NCBI GenBank assembly: GCA_028751875.1
Contig: CM054144.1
Location: 212,266-276,265 of the forward strand
Direction of reading: 5' to 3'
Source of the DNA: Rapana venosa
Taxonomy: Eukaryota > Mollusca > Gastropoda > Neogastropoda > Muricidae
Length of the DNA: 64,000 nt
How positions within the stretch are numbered: the first letter of the stretch is position 1; every line of letters starts with the position of its first letter. Below are positions 46,098 through 57,143 of this stretch, piece by piece. A program made the position numbers and the translations under genes. The notes below the pieces were generated by a model, which was not told where the DNA came from, ran no database searches, and was given only the letters and a program-made list of their open reading frames with translations.

Positions 46098-46176
46098 GAT
46101 AAAACAGACACATCCCTGACACCCCACACCCCGACACCCTACACCCTACACCCCACACCCCGACACCCCACACTCA
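46098..46176. repeat. ACACCCYGACACCCY tandem repeat
   Basis: Five or six short units of ACACCCCACACCCCG or ACACCCTACACCC type. Confidence 0.85.
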
Positions 46177-46260
46177 CATTTTGATTGATGCTGCAAAACG
46201 CCAGGGAAAACCTTGATGTGGCCTTTGCCATCGGCTGGACAAAGAACACCACAAACCCCT

Positions 46261-46368
46261 TAGGCAAAGTCTGCACAAGGACATAGAAGGCGAAGTCTGC
46301 ACAAGGACATAGAAGGCAAAGTATGCACAAGGACATAGAAGGCGAAGTTTGCACAAGGACATAGAAGC
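46261..46368. repeat. 26-bp tandem repeat, four copies
   Basis: Unit AAGTCTGCACAAGGACATAG followed by AAGGCG or AAGGCA, four copies with single-base changes. Confidence 0.95.
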
Positions 46369-46378
46369 ATGTATCCAT

Positions 46379-46482
46379 ATATGTATGTATGTATCTATGT
46401 ATGTATGTATGCATGCATGTATGCATGTATGTAATGTATGTATGTATGCATGCATGTATGCATGTATGTAATGTATGTATGT
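46379..46482. repeat. (ATGT)n microsatellite, left of a LINE A insertion
   Basis: ATGT units with ATGC variants, in two near-identical blocks of about 50 bp. It continues right up to the LINE A start. A matching ATGT run follows the LINE end at 48046. Confidence 0.9.
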
Positions 46483-47809
46483 CCTTGAAAAATTAGTTCT
46501 TAAACAGCTCAACAACCTCCTTCTCTCCAACAATCTTCTTCCTGAGTTTCAGTCTGCTTTTCGCATCAACCACAGCACTGAAACCACACTAGTACACACT
46601 TTAAACACGCTTCTACCCGCTTCTGACTCAGAGAAAATATCCCTTCTCACTCTACTCGACATATCTGCAGCCTTCGACACTATAGACCACTCTATTCTTC
46701 TCTCCCGTCTTCAAAAACGTTCGGTGTTACTGGCACAGCCCTCACCTGGTTTAATTCATATCTTACTGACCGATTCAAGACATCTGCAGTAAACAAGATT
46801 CAATCAATACCTGCCAAACTGGAAAGCGGAGTCCCACAGGGATCAATTCTAGGCCCTGTTCTGTTCACTCTTTACACTGCCCCCACTGTCACACATAATA
46901 CACCGTCATCAAATCAACCATCAATTTTACGCAGATGACTCAGATTCAAAGCAGTGTTACTCCTGAAAATCTGCCTTCTCTCCTGACAAATATGGCCCAC
47001 TGCTTTGAAGATATTCAAAACTGGTGACACATAACAAATTACAGCTAAATGCAGATAAAACCGAAGCCATGCTCGTTGGGACCAAACACAAACTCTCTTC
47101 CATTACAACAGCTTCAACAGAACTCGGCAATGCATCAGTCCCTCTACCCACTGCTGTGAAGTATCTAGGTGTTGTTATCGACAACACACTCTCTATGCAA
47201 AATTTCATCACCCATACCTCTCAGTCATGCTACTATCAATTACGGTGTATAAGTGCCATTTGAAAGTACCTGTCCTCTCATGCAACATCCAAACTTGTCA
47301 CTTCTCTCATTCTTTCACGTCTGGGCTATTGTAATTCTCTTTTGGCTGGTTTGCCAGCATCATCTATCAACTCCATTCAACGTATACAAAACTCCGCAGC
47401 TCGACTAGTTCTCAAAAAGAAAAAATCTGAGCACATTATCTCTCTCTTGCGATCTCTCCACCAACTGCCTGTGCCACAGAGAGTAGATTATAAAATTAGA
47501 ACCCTCTGTTACAAATGTCTTCACAAAACTGCACCCTCCTACCTCTGTGAATGTCTTAACCTGTACACTCCTTCACGTCCCCTCGCTCTGCTGCAGATAC
47601 CTTTTGCCCACAAATACCTAGATTTAACCAATCCACCGTTGGCCGCCGCTCTTTCTCTATTTCGGGTCCATCGACCTGGAATGAGCTCCCTCTCTCTCTT
47701 CGCTAGAAACCTAGTTATGACACTTTTAAATCCAGCCTTAAGACATATTCATTTCAAACCTAAGATTTCCCCCTCCTGTTTCATATCAGAACTATCCAAC
47801 CTTCACTAA
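46483..47809 (+). pseudogene. Reverse transcriptase of LINE A, frameshifted
   Basis: A first open piece to 46792 contains VLEKLVLKQLNNLL, EFQSAFRINHSTETTL and the motif A region [17 protein letters not shown], with its catalytic Asp. [17 protein letters not shown] segment near 46826-46870 and a FYADD-type box near 46925-46945 follow in another frame. The 47024-47263 frame gives KLQLNADKTEAMLVG and KYLGVVIDNTLSMQ. The 47342-47809 frame covers [19 protein letters not shown] and the C-terminus. At least three indels break the chain. The enzyme would copy element RNA at a nicked target. Most of the catalytic palm is recognisable, making this the best-preserved full palm in the window. Confidence 0.8.
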
Positions 47810-48045
47810 CCCATGTCCTATCACCCTGCTAAAGTATATGACCTGTGTGTGTGTATGTGTGCTTTTGAAAAAACATTTGACTATTAAAATTTTATTTCAT
47901 AGATTTGGTCTGCAGCCTACCATGTTTGTAATATCTGTTGTTTAAACTATTTATTGTTTGTCATTGGTTGCGTGACTGTGTAAGAATAGGTAGAATGCAT
48001 GCCCTTTGATTTGTCTTTGCAAGATATAGCCCTATATAAGTTATA
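46483..48045 (+). mobile_element. LINE family A, plus strand, 5'-truncated, inserted at an ATGT array
   Basis: Starts within reverse transcriptase and ends at AGCCCTATATAAGTTATATT, the family's 3' end. ATGT repeats abut both ends. The usual (ATT)n tail is replaced by ATGT units, fitting insertion into, or priming from, an ATGT array. The 3' UTR has only a short GT patch at about 47845-47862. Confidence 0.85.
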
Positions 48046-48081
48046 TTTATGTATGTATGTATGTATGTATGTATGTATGTT
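48046..48081. repeat. (ATGT)n microsatellite, right of a LINE A insertion
   Basis: About eight ATGT units directly after the LINE A 3' end. Confidence 0.95.
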
Positions 48082-48414
48082 CTTATCTGTGTTTGCATCA
48101 CATCAGGCATCATGTTACATGTTAACCGGTTTGTTGCCATACCTCTTTCTAGATTGTTCTCGGCTCTTATTGAGGTGCGAAGCTATTCTGTGTGATGAAA
48201 GAAGTGCCGCTGCTGTTGCTTTTCTTCATGTCCTGTTCTTCGTTCACAAGTTGCTATGTATTTCAAGTAGACCATGATTGGCAGAAGTTAAACTTTCATA
48301 CATTGCTACTTTGTGCTTGATTTAACTGGGATTTAATACTGACTAATGCCCTTACAATAGGATAAACAAATGCAATTGCAAAAACTGAAAGAGAAAGAAA
48401 ATAAGTAGAAAATC
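48082..48414. other. No recognised feature
   Basis: Unique-looking sequence. Nothing recognised. Confidence 0.5.
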
Positions 48415-48590
48415 AGGAGGAGAAGAAGGAGGAGGAGAAGGGGGAAGAAGGAATTGCGAGAAGATTGCGAAGAAGAAGAAGAAGAATTGCAAGAAGAATT
48501 GCAAAGAAGAATTGCGAAGAGGAAGAAGAAAAAGAATTACGAAGTTGAAGAAAAGATAGGAACAGTAAAGAAGAAGAAAAATGAAACACC
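48415..48590. repeat. GAA/GGA purine-rich tract
   Basis: GAAGAAGAAG and GGAGGAGGAG units with AATTGCGAAG interruptions. Glu/Lys frames are compositional. Confidence 0.85.
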
Positions 48591-48639
48591 ACATAAAAAC
48601 CCCACGAGACAAACAAACAGTCTAATTGGGAGAAAAGCG

Positions 48640-49562
48640 AAAGAGTTTTAATGCAGCATTGTGTATGTAATACCAAACCTTAGAAAGAGTTTTAATGCAG
48701 CATTGTGTATGCACTACCAAACCTTAGAAAGAGTTTTAATGTAGCATTGTGTATGCACTACCAAACTTAGAAAGAGTTTTAATGCAGCATTGTGTATGTA
48801 CTACCAAACCTTAGAAAGATTTAATGTAGCATTGTGTAATGTACTACCAAACCTTAGAAAGAGATTTAATGTAGCATTGTGTATGTACTACCAAACTTAG
48901 AAAGAGTTTTAAATGTAGCATTGTGTATGCAACAAACCTTAGAAAGAGTTTAATGTAGCATTGTGTATGTACTACCAGAACTTAGAAAGAGTTTTAATGT
49001 AGCATTGTGTATGACTACCAAACCTTAGAAAGAGTTTAATGTAAGCATTGTGTATGCACTACCAAACCTTAGAAAGAGTTTTAATGCAGCATTTGTATGT
49101 ACTACCAAACTTAGAAAGAGTTTTAATGTAGCATTGTGTATGCACTACCAAACCTTAGAAAAGAGTTTTAATGTAGCATGTGTATGTACTACCAAACCTT
49201 AGAAAGAGTTTTAATGTAGCATTGTGTATGTACTACCAAACCTTAGAAAGAGTTTCAATGTAGCCTTTTGTATGTACTACCAAACCTTAGAAAGAGTTTT
49301 AATGTAGCATTGTGTATGCACTACCAAACCTTAGAAAGAGTTTTAATGTAGCATTGTGTATGTACTACCAAACCTTAGAAAGAGTTTCAATGTAGCCTTT
49401 TGTATGTACTACCAAACCTTAGAAAGAGTTTTAATGTAGCCTTTTGTATGTACTACCAAACCTTAGAAAGAGTTTTAATGCAGCATTGTGTATGCACTAC
49501 CAAACCTTAGAAAGAGTTTTAATGTAGCATTGTGTATGTACTACCAAACCTTAGAAAGAGAA
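48640..49562. repeat. 44-bp minisatellite, about 21 copies
   Basis: Unit of about 44 bp built on ACCAAACCTTAGAAAGAGTT then TTAATGTAGCATTGTGTATG and TACT. Variants include GCAGC or GTAGC and CACT or TACT. A CCTTTTGT variant recurs in three late copies. A few copies carry one-base indels. Confidence 0.97.
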
Positions 49563-49599
49563 AGAGTGTCTTAATGTTGACGCACACCACCCCTCCCCC

Positions 49600-49679
49600 T
49601 TCTCTGTCTGTCTGTCTGCCTGTCTGTCTGTCTGCCTGTCTGTCTGCCTGTATGTCTGCCTGCCTGCCTGTTTGTCTGT

Positions 49680-49712
<33 letters not shown>

Positions 49713-49792
49713 TGCCTGCCTGCCTGCCTGTCTGTCTGTCTGTCTGTCTATCTGGCTGCCTGTCTGTCTGCCTGCCTGTCTGTCTCTCATTG
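49600..49792. repeat. (CTGT)n/(CTGC)n microsatellite
   Basis: CTGT and CTGC units with TATG and TTTG variants. Confidence 0.95.
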
Positions 49793-50035
49793 CCATAATT
49801 GACTTTGCTTGCCTGTCTGTAAACGTGTGTGCATGCGAGCGTGACATAAGGTGTTTGCGCACAGAAACGCGTGTACCCACGCGAGCGTGCCTGTGCGTGA
49901 GTGTGTGCGGCATTGAAAGGTCCTAGCGGAGATTGTTCCCTGCGCTCAGCTTCGCTGCGGCATTGACAGCATTGTTGTCTGACCGCAGTCCCCCGCGCTG
50001 CTTGGGAAGGGAAGAGAGAGCAGAACACAAAATGG
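49793..50035. other. No recognised feature
   Basis: Unique-looking sequence with CG-containing words. Nothing recognised. Confidence 0.5.
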
Positions 50036-50198
50036 TATGTGTGTGTGGTGCGTGCGTGCGTGCGTGCGTGCGTGCGTGTGTGTGTGTGTGTGGTGCGTGC
50101 GTGCGTGCGTGTGTTGTGTGTGTGTGTGCGTGTGTGTGTGCATGTGCGTGTGTGCGTGCATGTGTGTGTGAGAGAGAGAGAGTGCAGGAGAGAGAGGG
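50036..50198. repeat. (GT)n/(GTGC)n compound microsatellite ending in GA
   Basis: GTGC and GT units alternate, then GAGA units follow from 50169. Confidence 0.9.
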
Positions 50199-50748
50199 TG
50201 CATGAGAGAGTTCAAGGAGAGGAGGTTGGTAAAAAGCTGAAGCCCATCCCGAGGAATCAGGGAAAGGCAAATGCCCTGGAGCGAAGCGGAGGACATGGGA
50301 AGCCACAGAAAGCTGCAATGTTCTTCTGGGATGCCCTGACTGACCACCCGGCTCCGTGCACCCCGCCCCTCTGTTTAGTGACCTTCACACTGCCTTCCTG
50401 CACCAAGGAAAAGTCACTGGTGTCCACAGCCAAGGGACATAAGTCATGCATCGACTCGTGCCCCTTGTTTTAGACGAAAGTCACCTTCTTTATTTCTCGT
50501 CTGATGACTCGTGTCAATCTCACCTCTTGTTGGCGAGGTGGTTGTCTTGTTTTCTCTCTGTGGGTGCAGGCCTACCTGGCGTTAACATCTCTGTGGAATT
50601 ACTCCTGTAGGACAGTGGTAGTTATGACATTGATTCATTCGTGATCATTGTGTTGGAAGTTTCATCTCCTTTGATCATTGATTTTTCTGGAGTATGGTTG
50701 ATCCTACATTTCTAAGTAAAACCCAGCCAACTCTCAGATGTTTGAACA
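50199..50748. other. Stretch without a recognised gene
   Basis: Mixed unique-looking sequence with short open frames on both strands. No domain recognised. Confidence 0.5.
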
Positions 50749-50752
50749 CAAA

Positions 50753-50783
<31 letters not shown>

Positions 50784-50794
50784 GCGCGCGCGCT
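50749..50794. repeat. (CA)n(CG)n alternating purine-pyrimidine tract
   Basis: About 11 CA units followed directly by 12 or so CG units, a strong candidate Z-DNA sequence. Confidence 0.95.
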
Positions 50795-51303
50795 TTTCTC
50801 TTTCTTTCTGTCATCTTGTCTTCACCAACCAAAAAAAATCTTTCGTGGCAAGCAGAAGTGTTACCCACCGAGAAAAGGGCACACCCAACATTTTCCCAGG
50901 AGGACCAGGAAGGACAGAGAGGAGACAGAGAGAAACAGCCACAGCTCTTTTCCACAAGCCCACAGTCACGCCTGGCTGGTGTGTTCAACAAAAGGCATTC
51001 ACACTGCAATGAGGTCTGAGTCAAAAGACACTCTCCTGCTCAAACCGAAAGCATCTGAAAAAGACCTTGGAAAGAAAGAAAACGGCAAGACTGGGACAGA
51101 GCTTCTTTCACACCCACCCCGGGTAACACGGCATTCCCAGCTGCAGCACAACTGAACCTAGATAGAGGGAATGGGAAAAGCGAAGTGTTCTTTCCACAGA
51201 AGCTGTTCTAATCAACGAAAGAAACAGGGGCTCACGCTGAAATGCCGCAACATGTTTTCTTACAAGCTTTCTGAAACTGGTTGAAATTTGCATGGGTATA
51301 AAG

Positions 51304-51304
<1 letters not shown>
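50795..51304. other. Stretch without a recognised gene
   Basis: A-rich plus strand with short frames. Nothing recognised. Confidence 0.5.
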
Positions 51305-51352
<48 letters not shown>

Positions 51353-51416
51353 CAGAGAGAGAGGCAGAGACAGACAGAGACAAAGACAGACAGAGACAGA
51401 GGCAGAGACAGAGAGA
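51305..51416. repeat. (GA)n with CAGAGA units
   Basis: GA run followed by CAGAGA and CAGACAGA variants. Confidence 0.95.
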
Positions 51417-51514
51417 TGGGCGGGGAAAAGCGAGGGATTATGTATTTAGCAGCTGAAGAAAAGTGTGTGTTTAGTTTATTTATTCATGTGATCGTTTTGT
51501 AAAATGTGTTATCC

Positions 51515-51628
51515 AATCCCATCGGCACAATACGGCCTACTCTTTCAGAGGGCGAAATAAGTTGTAACTGTCGCAAGATGCTCTGCGTGCGTTCGCACAC
51601 GGGACGTTGGTTTATAATCTCATACGAA
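51515..51628 (-). mobile_element. SINE second type, body fragment
   Basis: CCATCGGCACAATACGGCC, GCAAGATGCTCTGCGTGCG and CTCATACGAAGGACTGG match the body of the SINE at 16573 and 38166. The tRNA-like head is missing; a GA array follows at its place. Confidence 0.7.
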
Positions 51629-51632
51629 GGAC

Positions 51633-51703
<71 letters not shown>

Positions 51704-51727
51704 GCAAACGCAAACGCAAACGCAATT
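51629..51727. repeat. (GA)n then (ACGCAA)n
   Basis: About 35 GA units, then four ACGCAA units. Confidence 0.95.
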
Positions 51728-51783
51728 TTATTTCACGAGGGTAATAGATTAAGTAACAAGACTTTTTTTCATCCAGCCCTCAA

Positions 51784-51817
51784 AATGAAAAGAAAAGAAA
51801 AGAAAAGAAAAGAAAAA
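51784..51817. repeat. (AAAAG)n
   Basis: About six AAAAG pentamers. Confidence 0.9.
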
Positions 51818-51887
51818 GCTGCAAGAAAAACAAAAGCATAATTATGATACATATAAAAGTACACGCACATTGATATCAACAAATACA

Positions 51888-51915
51888 CGAGAGAGAGAGA
51901 TAGAGACAGAGACAG

Positions 51916-51954
<39 letters not shown>

Positions 51955-52055
51955 GGCAGGCAGACAGACAGATAGATAGACAGACAGACAGAACAGAGGG
52001 ACAGATAGACAGTCTGAGATAGAGACAGAGATAGCGAGACAGAGAGAGGAACAAG
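51888..52055. repeat. (GACA)n/(GATA)n microsatellite
   Basis: GACA units with GGCA and GATA variants, flanked by GAGA units. Confidence 0.95.
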
Positions 52056-52084
52056 AAGTATGGAAAGCGGAAATAAGTGTTGTA

Positions 52085-53013
52085 TTAATACATCTTGGGA
52101 AGGAGATATGTTGTATCACATTGTTTCATCAAAAGATCTTGATACATTGTTTTAAATTTTTTCAGATTAGTTTCATTTTTTAGTTGATAGGGAAGCCTAT
52201 TCCACAGCCAGCCCCCCGAATATGCTAGACTTGATTTGAATAGTGTTATCTTAGGTAGAGGTAGATTAATCAAATGAGAGTGTCTAAAATCATTTACTGT
52301 GAAGATGCTTTGTAATCAAGATGGGGCATTTCCATGCAAGATCTTATGCATCAAAACTCCTTTATGGAAAAGAAGCTTGGACTTAAGGGGAAGAATATTA
52401 ATATCTGAATGGTCAGCAACTGTTAAAGATGATGATTTATTTAGGATAAGCTTTAGGGCGCTTTATGCACCCTCACTATTAATTTAAGTAAATAATATTA
52501 TTGCTGGCCATATCCCACAGTGTAGATGCATAATCTATTGCTGTTTGAATATAAGAATAAAAGAATATTTTTCTGGCATGCAGAGTTAGGAAGTTTTTTA
52601 TCTTACGGAGTTGGTATATTTTTGAGGCAATGTTTTTTGACAGGTTTTGGATGTGAGCAGACCATAATAGGTTGTTGTCCATAGTTATTCCTAAAATTTT
52701 GTGATTTGAGACTTCTTCAACTTTTTCATTGCCAATGTAGAGAAATGGTAGATTGCTATTAAGGTTCTGTCGTTTCTGTCTTGTGAAAATAAGCATAAAT
52801 TTAGTTTTCTTTGGATGAAGGGCCATATGGTTCAAGTGAGTCCATTCCAGAAGTACATTTATATCTTCTTACAAATTGCGAAAGACTTCAAACAAGTTAA
52901 CATGGTTAATATCAATAGTGGTGTAATCTGCAAATAAATCACAGGAAGCTTTAGTAAATAAGGGAAGATCATTAATGTAAATAGAAAATAATAGGGGACC
53001 CAGAATAGAACCC
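52085..53013 (-). pseudogene. LINE (local name C) reverse transcriptase, 3' half
   Basis: Read on the minus strand from 53013: QGSILGPLLFSIYINDLP opens the frame (motif B region), followed by a catalytic box that reads LFADYTTI, where YADD/FADD is expected, so the second Asp is lost. A frame at 52479-52835 gives HPKKTKFMLIF, SNHKILGITMDNNLLW and AIDYASTLWD. The C-terminal piece at 52085-52273 has KSSLAYSGGWLWNRLPYQLK. Indels separate the pieces. Everything 5' of QGSILGP is replaced by a GA array. The clade is CR1/Jockey-like by pattern, but differs from family A. Confidence 0.8.
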
Positions 53014-53016
53014 TGT

Positions 53017-53112
<96 letters not shown>
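53014..53112. repeat. (GA)n microsatellite at a LINE truncation point
   Basis: About 48 GA units with one GAAGAG interruption, starting directly at the CCCTGTGAGAG end of the LINE fragment. Confidence 0.95.
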
Positions 53113-53115
<3 letters not shown>

Positions 53116-53757
53116 AAATGCCAGCAGGTGGCGGACGGTTATTCAAACTGCATAGTTAAAAAGAGAAGAGACAAAAGAATCAATCCACTCGGGTTTCAGC
53201 TGATTCAAGGTCTTGTTTCGATCCATTGACCGCACAAAGATTTGAACTCGATACCCCGCGCTGACGCTTGCATTATGTAGCGTGGATCCCTTGTTCTGCC
53301 AAGCAGAAAGCTGCAAAGGGAAAGGAGTGAGGCCAGCAGGCCTTGACACCAGCCCAGACTGCAGCTGAATGGAAAGCAGCGAGGCGAAGTGAGGCCAACG
53401 AGACTGAAAGCCCAACGTAGGGCAGGAATGCACAGCGAAACCAGACACGCCCCAGGAGCGGCTTGGTGCAGGCCATGGATGCTGAGAGGTTAGGAGCAGG
53501 CAGTCTTCATGTCTGTGCCTGTCATCAGGCCCTAGCAGTAGATCACAGTGCACTGCGCACCACTCTGACCACTAGGCTACCATCCCCTGCGCGCCTCTCA
53601 GCGTCCTGCACCAAGCAGCTCCAGTGCTGTGTCTTGCTTCGCTTTGCATTTCTGTGTGCGTGTGTGCGCGCGCGTCTGTCTGTGTCTCTCCATATAATTA
53701 CGTGGAATTGCCAATCAGCCCAAATACTGCCCACCCCTCCTTCTCATTACAGGCTAC
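53113..53757. other. Unique stretch with a possible SINE head on the minus strand
   Basis: CACTCTGACCACTAGGCTACC at about 53562-53582 is the complement of a tRNA-like A box (TAGCCTAGTGGTCAGAGTG) as in the second SINE type. The rest is not recognised. Confidence 0.4.
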
Positions 53758-53823
53758 CCCCCCCCCCCATCTGTATCTATCCACCAACTTATCCCTCTTT
53801 TCCTCCCTCCCTCCCTCCCTCCT

Positions 53824-53868
<45 letters not shown>

Positions 53869-53894
53869 ATGTTTTCTATGTCTTGCTTGCTTTT

Positions 53895-53931
<37 letters not shown>

Positions 53932-53953
53932 TGTGTGTGGGCGCGCGCGCGCA
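53758..53953. repeat. Poly-C, CT, GT and CG simple repeats
   Basis: A poly-C run near 53758, CTCC units, a CT run to 53866, GT units at 53899-53938 and GCGCGCGCGC at 53940-53952. Confidence 0.9.
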
Positions 53954-54027
53954 CGTATGTGCGTGTGTTGTTTTCTATGCAATTCTATGTCATTATGTAT
54001 ATTTTTTCCTTATTATTTATCTGTTTT

Positions 54028-54108
54028 TTCGAGGGCTGGATGTAAAAAAAGCAGTATAATGCTTAATCTATTACCCTCTGGAAAATAAAATTGTTAAAAC
54101 AAAAATGT
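54028..54108 (+). mobile_element. LINE family B-like 3' end
   Basis: CGAGGGCTGGATGTAAAAAA, GCAGTATAATGC and CTGGAAAATAAAATTG follow the pattern of family B ends. The tail is A-rich in place of TCATTG. Confidence 0.65.
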
Positions 54109-54267
54109 TCAAATTGTTTTCTCTCCCTCCCTCTCTCCATTTATCCATCCATAAACAGAAAGAGGATGTGGGAGTGGAACAGCTTCAAACCTCACATCAA
54201 AATAACTACTTTACTGCTTGAATGGTGTGTACATACGCACGTTACACAAGTGTGTACCAGCGCGCGT

Positions 54268-54269
<2 letters not shown>

Positions 54270-54361
<92 letters not shown>
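54270..54361. repeat. (GT)n microsatellite
   Basis: About 45 GT units. Confidence 0.95.
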
Positions 54362-54362
<1 letters not shown>

Positions 54363-54781
54363 TGTGCCTGTGGTGACTAAGCCTTTTTGTCAATTCTATT
54401 TGTGTTCTTTTAGGATTGGTTTGTTTTGCACATGGTATAACTGCAATACAAGTGAAAGGGACGAAGGGGAGTGGTAACAAGTAAAGGAGAAAACAAAAAA
54501 CATATCAATTGTCCAGTAATACAACACATTCAAATACGTAACATACGACTAAGAGCGTCATCATTATCATCCTCAACAACACATTCATGGCCAAGGAAAA
54601 ACATGGCTATGGATGGCTACCATCCAAACACTCAACTTCATCATCTTCATCACCTTCAATATAGCTGTTTATGCTATAAGTTAACATTCATAAAGGTGAA
54701 GTCTCAGTCACTTCTCAAGTTTACATCAGCATAGACATAATGGGCTCCTTTTCAGCATTACTTTCTTTGCCAATACAATTA
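54362..54781. other. No recognised feature
   Basis: Unique-looking sequence with CATCAT/CACC patches. Nothing recognised. Confidence 0.5.
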
Positions 54782-54849
54782 CACGCACACACATACACAC
54801 ACGCACACACACACACAAACACACGCACGCACGCACGCGCGCGTGCACG

Positions 54850-54880
<31 letters not shown>

Positions 54881-54888
54881 ACACACTT
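54782..54888. repeat. (CA)n with GCAC and CGCG variants
   Basis: CA run interrupted by GCACGC units and a CGCGCG patch. Confidence 0.95.
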
Positions 54889-55084
54889 TTAAGCATTTCA
54901 AAAGCAGTGTTAAACACCATGAACACATCTTTACCCGGAACTAAAATTGATAAGACACATCAACACCAACATTAAGTTTCAGCCAGTTCTTTCTTTCTTT
55001 TGTTTACCGCATGAAAAATGTACCTTGAGACACCATGCATTTGTTTGGAATTTGACACTTGTAATAACATGTGGATTGGGGTTG

Positions 55085-55545
55085 TAGCTAACCCCCCAAG
55101 AAACTTGGCTTTTGAATCAGAATATGCAGGACACACAAACAGAAAATGATGTTCGTCTTCCTTTGCTGACTTGCAAAGTGCACAAGATTTCCTCTGGGGA
55201 AATTGCTAAAACGATGTACATTTGCATTAATAGGGAGAACATTAAATCTAGCTTGTGAGATGGCGACTCTAAAACAGTAGGTATCCATGTCAGACACGTA
55301 CTTTTCTTTTTCAAAAATGATTTTAAAAGATCTGTGATTGTCATATCTGTCACGGTCTCTTATAGTGCCAGACCATTCTTGTATGTATAGATCAACCAGT
55401 CTCTGCTTAAATAGTCTTAGAAACACTTTGACCTGACCAACACCCTGCTGCAACCAAACAAAGCTAAATCCTGTCTTACATAAAATTTCCCTGATTTTCG
55501 ACACCCAACAATCTTTACCCATTATGTCTAATTCTAGTAACATCT
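55085..55545 (-). pseudogene. LINE (local name D) C-terminal region with zinc-knuckle remnant
   Basis: Minus-strand frame of about 150 codons from an internal Met (MLLELDIMGKDCWVSK), with LVDLYIQEWSGTIRDRDRYD and VAISQARFNVLPINANVHR. One base later in frame, the end reads CALCKSAKEDEHHFLFVC, a C-x2-C, His, Cys cluster like the C-terminal knuckle of several LINE polyproteins, so a single indel separates it from the main frame. No reverse-transcriptase palm is present. The identification as a LINE tail rests on the EW, FR and knuckle spacing and is moderately sure. Confidence 0.6.
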
Positions 55546-55546
55546 A

Positions 55547-55618
55547 ATAATAATGATGATAATAATAATAATAATAATAATAATAAATGGAACTTATATA
55601 TGATCTGTTGGAAACAAG
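55547..55618 (-). mobile_element. LINE A 3' terminus fragment
   Basis: (ATA)n followed by ATGGAACTTATATATGATC, the complement of a LINE A 3' end with tail. The rest of the element is absent. Confidence 0.7.
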
Positions 55619-55659
55619 GTAAATATATCCTCCCTTACATTATACCAAATTATCCTCTC

Positions 55660-55678
55660 CCGCCCCCCCCCCCCCCCC

Positions 55679-55737
<59 letters not shown>
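55660..55737. repeat. Poly-C then (CT)n
   Basis: A C run of about 18 is followed by CT units. Confidence 0.9.
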
Positions 55738-55742
<5 letters not shown>

Positions 55743-56700
55743 CTTTATAAGTGTGAGTGTTTATATTGTATATCGAAATTGTATTGAAATATTCTAAATG
55801 ATTTTTCCCACTACTATTCTTTTAAGATCTAGGACGATTTATGTAATGTTAAATCACAGTGAGTTCTAATGTGATAGTTGACGATTGATAACTTATATTC
55901 ATATTATGATTTAATGACTGTGCTCATCTCTTCTCTCTGCGTCTCATTCATCTCTATCTCGTCTATTCCATCATTTCCTCTGTTCCTTCTCTTCTTCTCT
56001 CTCTTCTCGATTCTTTATTGTTGTCTTATAGATTTAGTCGTCGTGTTTCATTAGCATCCCGTTGATGCTTTATTCGATTTAATTTTCGTTACTCCCTTGT
56101 GACTGTATTGAGATTCGTGAATGTTTATTTTGATATCTGTTTTGAGGACCAATTATTGCTAATTCAAAATGCGGTCTTCTATGATATACTGTATTCTAAG
56201 ATTTTATGTTACATTGATGCATGGTGTAGTGCGTTGCGACGCGCGCGCGTTGTGTGTGGTCAATGTGTGTTTGTGGTGTGTGTTTACCTGTGCATGGGGA
56301 ATGAATTGTTCTACATATTTTGGGTTTCTGTTTTATATTGCTGTTGCCTCTAAGACAAGAACTTTTGACGTTTTTTTTGCCAAAATGGAAATATTACGTG
56401 GTTTTGTTCTCCTTTATTTTTATGGTTTTTGCTTTGTTTGGTTCTGTTTTGGTTTGGGTTTGGGTTGGTGTTGCTTTTTTGAGGGGGTGTATTCGGTTGT
56501 TCCCTCTCCCCTTGTTGTTGCCGTTTTTGTTTTGCTCTTGGTTCTTGCTATTTTTTCGGTTGTTTCTGTGTTTTCTGTTCTGCTTTCTTTCTTACTTGTT
56601 GCTACTTTTTTTTTCTCTCTCTCTCTCTTCGGTGATTTTTGTGGGGATTTTTGTGTAGATATTTTTTTCCGTAAGCTGTGTAAGTGTATTGCTATGGGCT
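55738..56700. other. AT-rich, T/G-rich stretch, probably LINE B 3' UTR-related
   Basis: No coding motif. Phrases such as TTTATAAGTGTGAG, a GCGACGCGCGCGCG patch and TTTTGGTTTGGG-type runs resemble the T/G-rich parts of LINE B 3' UTRs, but I cannot align it fully. The long plus-strand frames are compositional. Confidence 0.4.
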
Positions 56701-56810
56701 TTATTTTATTTTATTATATATATATATTCTTAAGGGTGGGGACTGGGTGTAAAAAAGCACATGGATGCTTATTCATTATTCTCGAAATAAAAGAATTTGT
56801 CATTGTCATT

Positions 56811-56815
<5 letters not shown>
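56701..56815 (+). mobile_element. LINE family B 3' end with TCATTG tail
   Basis: GGGGACTGGGTGTAAAAAAG, GCACATGGATGC, CTCGAAATAAAAGAATTTG, then three TCATTG units. A (CT)n array follows directly. Confidence 0.85.
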
Positions 56816-56853
<38 letters not shown>

Positions 56854-56884
56854 GTAGTCTAAGGCTGATATGCAATTAAATCAT

Positions 56885-56936
<52 letters not shown>

Positions 56937-56937
56937 C
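56816..56937. repeat. (CT)n arrays
   Basis: CT runs at 56816-56847 and 56884-56937, with a short LINE-like gap. Confidence 0.9.
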
Positions 56938-57143
56938 TTTTATTGATTTACTCATAGCTATAGTTGTTGTGTATTCTAATGAAGGACATATTCGTACTTT
57001 CTATTTTCAATATTATTTTGGGTTTGTTGACTGTACTTGTGATCTAGTGAATGTCCTATTTCAATATCTTATTGTTACGTGTAACAACTATGTGTACTAT
57101 TCTACAATATGAAGGTGTTCAATTTTATTATCTATAAGTTTGG

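Noticed and set aside
56099..56879. Membrane protein with Phe/Leu/Val-rich frames
   Set aside because: The frames follow T/G-rich LINE 3' UTR-like composition and overlap the LINE B end and a CT array.
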